Source: Struthio camelus
Taxonomy: Eukaryota > Chordata > Aves > Struthioniformes > Struthionidae
Length of the DNA: 64,000 nucleotides
Assembly: GCF_040807025.1 (NCBI RefSeq)
Contig: NC_090946.1
Location: 7,234,001-7,298,000 of the forward strand
Reading direction: 5' to 3'
The notes under the pieces are model-generated. The model made no database searches and was not told where the DNA came from. It was given only the letters and a program-made list of their open reading frames with translations. Positions 1 to 11,133 of the stretch are shown here, one piece after another. How positions within the stretch are numbered: position 1 is the stretch's first letter; each line of letters starts with the position of its first letter. A program made the translations under genes and the position numbers.

Positions 1-3000
1 GAGAAAGTTCAAAATAGCAAGCAGCCGGTCCTAAAGTAACCTCCTAGTTGAGCAGGACAGAGGGTAAGTTGTCAGCGTCACGTGCCGGGGGTGCCTGGAA
101 AATGATATAATTCACCCAGACGGCAGGCACCCAAGCATCTTCCTTTTTTGGCCAGTTTTACAACCCGTAAAAGGGGTTCCCCTCCCAGGAAATCTTTCCC
201 TCTCTTATCGCCATCCGGCCTCCTCCTTCAGCTTCCCCATGGCTACATTTGGCTGCTGCTGCCTAGCCATGCAGCCAAAAGGAGGCAAGGGAAGGATAGC
301 CCATAATATGCCTGTTTGATAGAAGAGTGAATTACGCTAAACCAAAGGGACAGATCCACCTGTGCGGGACTTTGTCCGCACAAATTAGGAACGTACGTTA
401 AAATGCCTTTCTCCACATTCAGCTCTCACCTGGCCTGGAGAATTGGAGCTGCGAGAGCAGTTAGCTGGGGTTTTTTCTAGCAACAAAGTCTTTTCTCTGA
501 ACTCTCACCACCGATTCCAAATTTCCTCGCTTCGTTTTTTGTTCATGCCTTCGAATCTGACCTACTTAGAGCAATTCAGGAGAAAGTAACCATAGAAACA
601 AACAATCACTAGACTGCATCCCTTCTTCTGAGCATCACCCAGTCACTACATCAGTTCTTTCTAGTGTGGTATAGTACGCCTGCAAAACACTGAATCAGAC
701 ATCTTTTTTTTTTTTTCCCTTCCCTTTATCCAAAACTAATGCCTGAAGTAAGGCATCTCATACATATTTGCACTGCCATCCATGAAGGAAAAGGTTCTCT
801 CCTGATCTCTACAACAACAACAAAATCAAAAGTTGCTTTGTATGTTGACTGCAGATCATCTCGCAAACAACCATAAAAGGTATTAATGAATAATATTTAA
901 CATCTTCTTTTTAAATTTAATCATTATATTCAAATTGGTGCAGTAATTATTTCTATAGGCTGATTATCCATTGTGCAAAAAAAAAAAAAATTGTCCTATA
1001 CCTAAGTGATATTTCCAAATTGATTTTTCATCATGAACCCAGCGGGGGAGACTGGTATAAAAAAAAAATTAAAAAAAAAAAAAACTAACTTTCTTCCTAC
1101 GCAAGTTAAACCTTTGAATACTTGCTTTAAGGGATTTTTAACACTAGTCAGCACCACTGAGCCTGAAAAACTCTGCACTTCTTTGTGGCCCCTCTCATTT
1201 CAGCAGGACTACAAGCTAAAAGGGGTGTTAACACCTCAGTGACCCGACTTTTCAACAGACGTTGTATAACGTACCTGGGGAATAGGCTCAAAGTTTCTTC
1301 TGGTATAAAATCTGTGACTTCAGGTTTTTTCACCTCGGTGATGATTCAGCCCAAGGAGGCTACTTGAATCATCGAGCTTGAAGCAGTGAAAGGTTTAGTG
1401 TCCTGCTAGATATTACAGGCTACATTACAAGCTGCTATTTGTCAATAGCGGCTGGTTCTCCTGCACTTGCCATACTCAGGATCTCAATGGGCCTCACATA
1501 GGCAAGAATGAGGTCTTTGTAATAAAGGCTGCAGGGGAAAAACAGCTGCCATTATACACTCACTAGCATCCTGCATCCAGCTGTGACTATTTGCATTAAG
1601 AGAGAGTCAATCCTTGTTGAAAAGCAATTAACTACGTAAAACCAGACCTGACCACTCTGCTCTTCCAGCAGCTTTACTTCTTTTCAGTCCTCTGGCTCGT
1701 TGTTTTACCTCCACTACTCCCATTTCCGTTTCTCCTTGTTCTGGCTGCGCCTCAGCTTCACCAGCCCAAGCTCTCCAGGATCGCTGAGGGGAGGAAGGAG
1801 GTGGTCTTTGTCTCACTCCTCGGATCTGGCTGCCGCTGGGTGTTAACAGCCTAGAGGCCTGAGGATCACCAGAAGCTGGAGGAGAAAAAATAAAAACTCC
1901 TTACATCACTCCCGTGATTTGGCCGCGACCAAATTTCGGATATCGAAGCAACCTGTGTGGCAAGGGACTACTAAACATTGCCGAGGGTGGCGACCAAACC
2001 AGTAATAAGGAGAAATAGAAGAGATGGATTGAAAGCCTTGCAACCTTTTGTCTTACCAGCTCATAGCAGGGAAAAAAAAAAAAACAGTTAGAATAACAGA
2101 CAGACTGGTGGGGACTGAACCCATGGAAAATAGGAGATTTTGAAGGGAAAGTCGCCAATACTGAAAAACAGTTTGAAATAGCAAAGTGTAACAAGAAGCA
2201 TCTGTTCTCGTCTTTTGCTCAGCCTGAGAAAAGATTAAGATGCAAGGCACACGGGCGTGCAGCAAGGAGGCCAAGAACGGGATCAAGGAGTTAAGGGAGA
2301 ATACACGAGGATCAAGAGCTGAAGAGCAGAACAGAATGAAAAGCTGAAAACGTACCGGATACGGGCTGCAGCCAACGCAATTAAAACAGCTACTCTACTG
2401 AAGTGAATGCAGGAGGAAACCATCAACTTCAGCATCACAGCCCTCCTAGGGAAGGGCTTTAAACTCTCACAATACACTGTAATACCACTCCTCCCTCAGC
2501 CTTAGGATTCACAGGAGCATTGGGAGGGTGAGCATAAACATCAGAAAAAGGGGTAGGAACTAGAAAGGTTGCCTTTATCATTGTCACCTCTAGCATTATT
2601 GGGAGTGAGCTGCAATAACTGAATAATTTGGACTGGAACTGTCAGTATTGTACCTGGTTTAATTATAACCATTTGTTTGGAGAGCTAACACTTCAGTTAT
2701 ACTAACAATAAATTCTTGGTTTTGCATATAAGGTGTGTTTCTTCAGCCCACATAAACTGCACGGAGCGTTTGGTCTAGTACTCTACCGAAAAACTGACTG
2801 TTAAAACGTAGAAGTAGCAGTTGTACAAGGCAGAGGGAAAGAATGAATATATTGCAGCGTGGACGACTGGATGCAGACAGTGATTTGGGAGGAGTTTACT
2901 TCTTGCCAGAAAAAGCAACCAGGAATCAGTCTGTGTAAGGATAAAGGAGAAGAGATAAAAATAGGCAACGTTTCTGTCCTCCGCGACTTAAGTTAAATTG

Positions 3001-4052
3001 AAGCCTGAGAGTAGTGACTGAGGGCGTTAAGGCAGTGATTTTAGAGGTGTTCACATTTCAAAGCAAAATTGGAGGAAAGGGAGAATGAGAGAAGCTACTG
3101 ATGCCAGCTGCTGGTAACAGGAGGACATAAGGAAGATGGACATTTCCTTAGAAAGCACTACAAATGAGGCTGTACTGAGCAAAGGCAATGTTAAGAACGG
3201 GGTCCATCTCCCTCTTTCTCTCCCAATCCCTGTCCTGACCGATACTTGCAACGTCCGCCGTTTCCTTGAATAAATAAGGTAAATGTGGTTATGTAGTCTG
3301 CTTCCCTGGCATCCAAGGCCATTTTGCACCCTGACCCTGCTAATCCCACATCCAAGACCCACTGTGGAATGTGAAATTCTTGCCAGCAACGGCAGCACAA
3401 TGGGAGTTTCTGTGTTTTTTTGTTTGTTTGGCTTGTAAAGTTAGTCAGCTCTCAGCCAGCGTCCCATGACTAGAAAAAGTGTCGCCAAATCTCTTCAGAA
3501 TGGCAGAATATGTCAGAGGATAATGTCGCGGACACCTTTGATATAATTTTGTCTTCATTTTAAAGAACGTTAAAATACGTCAACTCCGTGACCCTTTATT
3601 AGCCAACTCTAGTAGTGCATGGTCATGAGCTACATAAGGGACCAGAGGAAGCAAAATGACCAGTACTATACAGAATATCTGAAAAATTTATATTGAAAAC
3701 TAAATTCTTCAATTGGCATTTTTCCGATTCCAGATGCATTCCAATGCCATGGAAATATAAAGAAGATTCAACCGTGATTCTAAGACAATCATATCAATCA
3801 CATTCCTTTCTGGAGATTTTAAAAGTCAGAGGACCTTTAATGACCTATATGATAAGAAACAGAAACTCATCCATTTAATCACCATAGTAAGTAACATTTG
3901 ATTAAAACAGGTGCTGCAGAAAAGCATGTAGCCTTGACTCAAACATAATGCACTAGCACTCTTAGTATATATTCTGCTTTATTGCCTAAAGTTTGCCTGA
4001 TCTCGACTTGAAAACACTAGTTTTTGTTTTACAGGTCTCTGCTAGGCTAAAA

Positions 4053-4093
4053 ATGACTGATTCCAGGTCAAAATGGAATGATGACTGATTCCA
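4053..4093 (+). repeat. 13-bp direct repeat, two copies
   Basis: The 13-mer ATGACTGATTCCA occurs at 4053-4065 and again at 4081-4093, a 28-bp period. The sequence between the copies is not clearly repeated. This is probably a small local duplication with no assigned function. Confidence 0.6.
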
Positions 4094-5167
4094 AATGTAA
4101 CCACGTCATTTCCTGATTTTTATTTTCCCTTTTTAGAGTGTAAAAAGAATGGCAGGTAGACTCAGAACACATTGTGCAACAACGGAAATCTTCGTTGGTC
4201 CTCGCACAACTGCACTTTAATGTTGCAATATTCCATACCACGTTTCATCCACAAGTCTTTACGCGTCTGTAACTAAATATCCAGGTTAACAAACACGTTT
4301 ACACACAAAAAAAGTCTCGTACAGCATGGAATCTCAAGGACTTAGATGTCAATAAAATGGTTCTGCTAGGACCGATGGTGAAACGCAGCAGGGCTCCAAA
4401 GGCGGTAAGAGACTGTTAAATGTGGTATGAAACTATATCCCTCCTCTCTAGTTATTTATGAACTTCATATTTTAGCGCCAAAAACCTCGGTCATGGCACC
4501 ATTTTACAAGGTGCAGTATGAATACCTGTTCTTAAAGAACTTCTAATCAAAGTTCAAGAGAAGAGCTAACATATGGGTATTTGCTGGCTGCCGGGAGAAC
4601 AGAAGGCGATGATAAGACAATAGCAGTGATAAATATTAGCAGTGACATTTAAATTCTGAACTGGGATCACTCTCACTAAGAAACACTGTTCTTAACAAGC
4701 TAAACTTCTTGCGGGCTTCCTGTTGCCGTAAGAACAAGAGGTGGAGTAGCTTAAGATGCCTAAGTCATTTTGTGAATGGCAAGCAGTTTTCCCAAACCAC
4801 TTTCCAGATGGAAAGGAGGTTGAGAGATTTTATTACAGCCTGGGAATTTCATTTTTAATTCAAAATTTACATTCAGTGTGACTGCAGACCAAGGGGTCCA
4901 GAGGGAGAGAAAAACCATCAATGTGCTAAATTTCTTTATGTACACATACATTTTACATTCAGGAGGGGGAAAGTCTTTTTCCCTCCACTTGGAAAAGGCA
5001 AACGGAGTTCTCTTTGGGTATACAAAGAATTATGAAATGTTCGAAGATGGTGCAGTTTCTCCTTCTTCTGCAGGGCCATTGCAGCCCATTGGCACCGATT
5101 ACTATTTTTGTTTTCTTTTGGGCAGCGAAACTCCACCCAGAGAGCCCAAGCCAAACATCCAGTCTTC

Positions 5168-5201
5168 ATAAGTGAAATTATAGATATAAGTGAAATTATA
5201 G
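5168..5201 (+). repeat. 18-bp-period tandem duplication
   Basis: The 16-mer ATAAGTGAAATTATAG occurs at 5168-5183 and 5186-5201 with no mismatch, two bases apart. The perfect match suggests a recent slippage duplication. Confidence 0.8.
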
Positions 5202-6485
5202 GTTCTTACCTCTAGGAAAACTACCACTCATCGCTTCAGTGCCTTGGGTGTCTTCCTGCTTGACTCAGCCTCCTAGTCCTCTGATGCAGAACTGCCCATA
5301 CCCCGCTTCGTTGTCCATCTGTTCCACGCAGTGACAGTGAAGCACGTTTTCCTCCTCAACGCCATTAACCGATTCTTTCTCAAGCAGTAGAAATTCATTT
5401 CAGGTGGGAGGCAGGAAGAGCTTGTGCCTGCACCTAAGGGATGGAGACGCTTATTTCTGTCGTTAAAGTGATGCTGCAAAGATGTACCAGCCTAACCGCT
5501 TGGTTCCCTCACCTGCAGCTCCAGCATGTCCCCTGTCCCCAAGCCCGCTCAGGACGTCCTTCGAGCTGTTTCCCACTGCATTTGAATGCGTTATTCACCC
5601 ATCTCGGCCCACGTTCAGCGCTCCTCAACCTTTCCCTCTAATGAAAGGGCAGGAACAGCCTAGTGCCCCTTTAGCAAATACAAAATTGTGGCAGCGGGTA
5701 ATATTTGGCTTACGTTTCACAACAAGACTTTAGGAAAACGTTGAAAGCTCTTCCTCAATTTGAACTCTTTCTGGAAACGCGCACTGATGCTGTTCCTTCT
5801 CTCTCTGGAGCCCTTGGTCTTGCAGCCACACGGAACATACCACGAACAGGGCAAAGTCATATTATCAGTAAACAGACATAAGCACCAGAGAACACAAGTC
5901 CACTTAAAAGTCTACCTGGCCTGCCAGAATGTGTAGGCGCCACAACTGCGAGCCAGAAATAATTAGCTCTTCTCTCTCTCTCATTTGCACCCCAATGAAA
6001 AAACCTAACAACAAAAAAAAAAGTTTATAGGCTTTTCAAGGAGCACTAGCAGGAGGCTATAAAAGTCACCTTCCAGGTATTAATAGGGTTTCCAATCCTT
6101 TCCAACAGGCAGATTAAAAGACTCTTATCTGGTGTCACCAACTCCTATGTAAAAGTCAACAAAGGAATGAAAAAGACCACTGCAAAAATTGTCTTTTCTA
6201 TTAATTTTTCTTCAATCATGTCATCGGGATCTCGGTTTCTTTCCTTTACGTCAACAAATCAACGCACGATATAGCATGGAGATACCCGAACCACCTCTCT
6301 GTGCACCACACCGGCTGATTCGCCCTTCCCCGTTCCCCGCTAACCCAGCAAGACGGCCTTGGCTTACTCAAGCTAGCTTCTTAAGACGTATTTCTGTGTT
6401 CCTCGTACAAAACCTCTTTGGCTGTGCACTTCTTTTCCCCCTTTCCCAGACTCTCCTTCCTGCTGCGCTTCTCATCTTTTTTTGA

Positions 6486-6497
6486 CCCCCCCCCCCC
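6486..6497 (+). repeat. poly(C) run, C12
   Basis: Twelve consecutive C residues lie in a pyrimidine-rich stretch. This is a simple repeat and its exact length may be a sequencing uncertainty. Confidence 0.85.
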
Positions 6498-9400
6498 GCC
6501 TACCCCATTAATCGCACGGCCTCTGCATCTGTTACACAAGCTCTTTGTGCTGTTAAAACTACAACATGCAACAAGTGCAGCCTTTCACCTAATTGGCCCC
6601 GGAACAGAGTCACTTCTCTTCTCACTGCCCCAGCTGCTTCGTGCCCCGGGAGCCCAGTGAAACCTAGAACAAGGGCCACATAAAGCCTTGACAGTGGTAC
6701 AGAGCGAGTTGCATAAGGATGATATCACCGATTTTTTGATAGGTTCCTTCCAGTGATTTGTGATTAAATTATGCAGTAATCTATGTGAACCCTCGGGAAC
6801 ATCAGAGGAAAAGTTCAGTGCGTAGACTTTATATCTGTGTACAGCAGCCGTTTCCAAAACGCACTTACCTTCTTACCAGGTCATCTGCCCTGAGAAAGAA
6901 AGTGCTCAGGCAATCATACACTTCCAGCCTCGAGTTTGTATATTTAGCCTGCTCTGCTTAGGATATCCACCGCCTTAAGATATCAGCTCTGAAGCGTGAG
7001 CTTCCGTGGACTGGCAGGTCAAGCTTTTTATGTACAAAACTCTGACCAGTTTCAGTAACCTTAATGTATTTCTTTAATGGACCAGTCACCGGATGGACTA
7101 TGACCATAAACTTGTACTGTGAATTACAAATAATCTATATCTTTATCTCTACAAGGTCATAGAAAATCATGGCTTTGAATCTAGCTCTGGACATAGAGGA
7201 CACAACCTTCAATGAGGACACTGAATGAGCAAAAATTTTCCATGGGTTAGCAAACTCAATTCCTTCCCAAAATCTGTCTTTGTAGTTGATCCCTCCTACT
7301 TTCTGTCTGCCAGTAAAGTATCATTAGTGAAGTATTAAAAAAAGCATCCTAAGATATCGAGTAGTACAATGTTTTCTCATTCCCGTCTCTGTCTTGGTCA
7401 GTGGCCCTCTCCATCTTGTGAGACAACTCTGTCTTCTTCACCTTTGCCATCTCCTTCTATATACAATCATAGCTTGTGGTTTTCAAGTCCCAAGGCCCCT
7501 CACTTATCTTGCTGCCTATCAAAGCTCCAGACAAGCTGGTGTGAGCTGCCTAATACACTTTAGAGAGCTGCTCCTGTTCTTTACCAATGTCTACTGCAAG
7601 CTAGAAGATGCCATGCTGCAAGCACATGGACAAGGTTCATGTGTCCAAATTTTTACACATCATTACAATATTTCTTCCATTTGTACGCATTTCCTTTTAT
7701 TAAACAGAAATACCTTAAATATGATACCATGTAAATGCAAAATGAACGCATCTGAGGTGTTCTTGTTCGTCCCTTTCATTCAGCTTCCTTTATGCCACCA
7801 GACTCCATCACAGCATCCTGCTTTTCAATGTTTCATTCCCTCTGCAGCTTTTCTGGGACAGGCTGCTCTCTTCATGAGCTCTCAAGTCTTACCTAGGCTT
7901 CCCTCTCAGTGTGTAGTGCTCTACTGCATCTCTGCGTCAATGAGGCTGCTCAGCCTTTCACTTTATCCAGCACCAAATCCTTCAGCCTACACAGATAAGT
8001 GATTTGCTGGCAAAGTTTCTTCCCACAAAACAGCAAGGATCAGTTTTGCTTATAGTGTGATTTTGCAAAGGATGTTGCACAAAGAAAGTTGGAACAGACT
8101 TACGTGCACAAAGTTTTGTTTAGCAGGGTCCATAACTGATGGCATACATAGACTTCAAAGTTACCAGGGGTAGGGGGGTACGGGAGGAGGAGAGAAGTGA
8201 GAGAAAAAGAGAGAAAAAGAAAACTCTCTTCCCAGTGGTCAGCCAGGGAGAGAAGCAAAAGATTTTCCAGATGAGTGTCCTCTCCTGGGCATCCTCTCCA
8301 GTAGAGCAGGAGGTCCCTAGGACATTTTCCGCCACAGTAACTATGTGGTTTTTCATCAAGACCTGCTCAAAGTCCCTACAGGTTATTTCTGCCTAAAAAT
8401 TAAGTTATTAGCACTGACTGGAGCAGGCTTGGGCAGGTGCAGGATTTGCATGCTGATTGCTTGTTATGCTTTCTGTGGGAATATCACTGGGTAATATATA
8501 TTGGATTTTTACATGACTTATCTACTATGTTATTTACTAGGCTCTAAAGCTAAAAAAAAATTAAAAGCTTTCTTAAAATAAAAGCTACAAGGCAAAGGGT
8601 GAAAAAATAGGGTAAGAAAGGGTGATTCACATGTCGGTGGTGATCACTATCTAGGTGAAAACAATAGATGAAACAACATTTCAAAATCCACCTGTGCAAG
8701 GCAGTAAGGATAAGAGTACGTGGGACGCCACAGTAGAAGCATGGCTACATAAGCCTCCAGGTACGTGGTTACAAGTGAAAGACAGGCTATAGCGCTGCAG
8801 AGGGAACATCCTTAGCATCACAAAGGTTAAAACATCTCAGGCGCTGTGTAACCACACCTGTGGGACTACAATCCTGACATTCAAAGAACACAGCACAGAA
8901 AGCGAGGTGGTAAACTTTTCCACACTGCTGATGTATACAGCTGAGCTTCAGGTCCGCCTTAACGTAGCATCTTGTCTGACATTTTCATTACCCTTGTCAG
9001 AGGTCTGTTTTGAACTGAACTAAATAAAACTAGCAAGTCTTAGGAAAACATTCCTTTCATTCCTGACTTTCGCCACCCCATGCTACTGTTAAATATGGTG
9101 TTTAATATCCTTGTGCAGCACTAAGATTGGACAGGAGCAGAAGAAACATACAGCACGCCTTGGCATGAGGGCAACACAAGGGGATTCTCATTGGTATAGA
9201 AGGGATGTACGTTCTTTTACGTCACGCTCCATTCCTATAGCCTGTGTAGGGACCATGGATGAAGAGAAGGAAAGAAGTAAGAACATTTTAGATCTTCAGC
9301 TCCTTCAAGCCAATGGCAGGAGGCAGAAAGAGAGCATCCCTGTGCCTGCTCTAAATTATGGCTGGGGTCTGGACAGGAGCACAACAGGACTAGGATTGGA

Positions 9401-10513
9401 GGTGCTTCATGGGTTCACCGAAGGAGGTGGCCTCATGCGCTAGGTACAAGTTCCCTCCTGCAGCAGTGGGATATGATAGGAGGTTAGAGAGCAAATAATC
9501 GCTGTGAATTAAAGCAGTTGACAGTTAACCATATGGGTTCCTTCCCCTGCCTTGCAGGACGATCTCAGAACACAGCGCTATTGAAATACAACACAGGCGA
9601 ACGCCTGAGCTACGGAAAGCCAGTGCTGCTCCAATCCTAGGATTTGGTCGTGCAACAGAAAACCACTTATGTGCTATAACTTCAGAGGTGCAATCTGTGC
9701 CCCAGCATATCTGAACAGCTTGTATACAAAATCAGCTTGGAAACAGCCAGCGCCACTACAGAAAGTAATAATAAACCCCCCGTTAATTGATGCAAAGCAG
9801 TCGCTAAGCAAATATGCGTATCAGCAGGAGAGCTGTGGGTCATGACTGCCTTGTCCTGGAGAGCTGCCACACATATCCTCAGACATGAGGAAGACAACAG
9901 TGAAAACGCGGTTCCGTTGTTTTTGCACTTCAAGAACTGCTACGCCTTGTGTAATCCAATGACAGATTTTTTTTATTATGAGGCATCTCATGGCAAAGAA
10001 AAGATGGCACTGTCCCACCTGTTAATAAAAGCATTGCCTGAAGCAGGACATCTCTAGCTGAGACTGCTGAGTAAGAGCATGAGCAGCTCTTGTGATGGAG
10101 GAAAGAATAAAAAGAAGTCGGACAGCCATGGAGTCCTTAACTCGAGAAGGCAAAATAGAGCAAAACAAGGCTAATTTGAGGCAGGAGATGGGAATCTTTC
10201 TAAGCCCACGCCTAGTCAAGAAGCAAGCTGGCGATTCTGAAAGAAGAAGGGGGGGGGAAAAAAACAAAGTCGGATTTTTTTTTTTTGTTTTTAAAGCAGA
10301 GCCAAAATCCAGATGGGAAGGCGGGGTGCGGGGGAAAGAAGGGGCAGCGGCGGTGCGTGCCCGGCCGCCGCCGCGGCCGCTCGGGGCAGCGGGAGCGGCC
10401 GCGGCCGGGGGGAGGCGCGGGGGCGGCGGAGCGGAGGCGGCAGCGGCGCTCCGCCGGTTCGCGGCCCCGGCCTGGCCCGCAGCCGGCTTTTCCTTTCGAA
10501 AGATCGCGCAAGG

Positions 10514-10556
10514 CCAATGGCAGGGCCCAGCTCGGCGGCGGCAGGGCCGGGATTGG
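10514..10556. promoter_or_regulatory. Pair of inverted CCAAT boxes (candidate NF-Y sites)
   Basis: CCAAT lies at 10514-10518 (+), and its complement ATTGG at 10552-10556, so the boxes face in opposite directions within about 43 bp. They are roughly 0.4 kb upstream of the FADS2 start codon. Mammalian FADS2 is known to be activated by SREBP-1 with NF-Y. The motifs are seen here; binding is inference. Confidence 0.5.
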
Positions 10557-10581
10557 TGCAGGAGCTCTGCTGATCGCTGTG

Positions 10582-10591
10582 GGAACCCCAC
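10582..10591 (+). promoter_or_regulatory. Candidate sterol-regulatory-element-like site
   Basis: GGAACCCCAC matches seven of ten bases of the classical SRE-1 (ATCACCCCAC), including its complete CCCCAC half. It lies 26 bp downstream of the second CCAAT box. An SRE beside NF-Y sites is the known arrangement in SREBP targets such as FADS2. A seven-base match in GC-rich DNA can easily be chance. Confidence 0.25.
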
Positions 10592-10926
10592 CGGTACTGA
10601 ACGGAGGAGAATGCTTGGGGCGGGGGGGAGGAGGAAGGGGCTGAGCTTCCCACAAAACAGGGCTATGTGCGAGGAGAAAGTCCGTCAGTGCAGGGAAAAC
10701 GAGTCTAGGGGGCACTTCCGAGCAGGCGGCGGAGCTGAAAGATTGCAAAGGGCCAGGCAGCAAGAGACAAAGAGAAGGCAGGACATGAGCGAAGGAGAAG
10801 GGACGCAACAGGGGATCAGCTGAGTTAACCCAGGCGAGAAAAGCTCTTCCCCTCCTGGCCCATCCCCAGGAGGCACAGGGCCAGGCTCCCCGTTCCGCCA
10901 AAAAGACAAAAGGAGCCACTGGCCCC

Positions 10927-11133
10927 ATGGGGAAAGGGGGTGAGAAAGGAGAGGAGTCCGGGGAGCGTGAGGCGCAGCTCCGCTTCTACACCTGGGAGGA
11001 GATCCAGAAGCACAACCTGAGGACGGACAAGTGGCTGGTGATAGAGCGCAAGGTTTACAACATCACCAAGTGGGCAAACAGGCACCCGGGGGGCCACCGA
11101 GTGATCAGCCACTGCGCCGGCGAAGATGCCACG
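10927..11133 (+). CDS. FADS2: FADS2 exon 1 (residues 1-69)
   Basis: This exon encodes the N-terminus and most of the cytochrome b5 domain, including [18 protein letters not shown] and the second heme-ligand region SHCAGEDAT. It ends at ACG followed by the donor GTAAGG. Its 207 nt equals the mammalian exon. The residue after the heme-ligand His is Cys63, where human FADS2 has Tyr. Confidence 0.97.

Larger units (their letters stand above)
1..10309. other. Intergenic region upstream of FADS2, no recognisable gene
   Basis: The stretch is AT-rich, with many homopolymer runs such as an A-rich block near 1063-1085 and a C12 run at 6486-6497. I find no run of spliceable exons that I recognise. In mammals FADS1 lies head-to-head with FADS2 on the opposite strand. 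I looked on the - strand here for the FADS1 first exon (cytochrome b5 HPGG motif in a GC-rich context) and did not see it, so FADS1 is either further upstream or placed elsewhere. The longest open frame (7394-8002, +) has no family resemblance that I can name. Two short direct repeats are listed separately. Confidence 0.7.

Noticed and set aside
7141-7220. Possible reversed CR1 3' tail (TCATAGAAAATCATGG)
   Set aside because: Only the octamer-like start matches. The following bases do not keep the conserved CR1 tail, so it is too weak to annotate.
7394-8002. 202-codon open frame on the + strand
   Set aside because: It has no recognisable domain, its composition is ordinary for AT-rich intergenic DNA, and there is no splice or promoter context. 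Transcription data would be needed to revive it.
10092-10928. Long overlapping open frames on both strands (243 codons +, 238 codons -)
   Set aside because: They lie across the GC-rich CpG island, where stops are rare, and are composed mainly of Arg, Gly, Pro and Ala. They show no domain, and the real coding start here is the FADS2 ATG at 10927.
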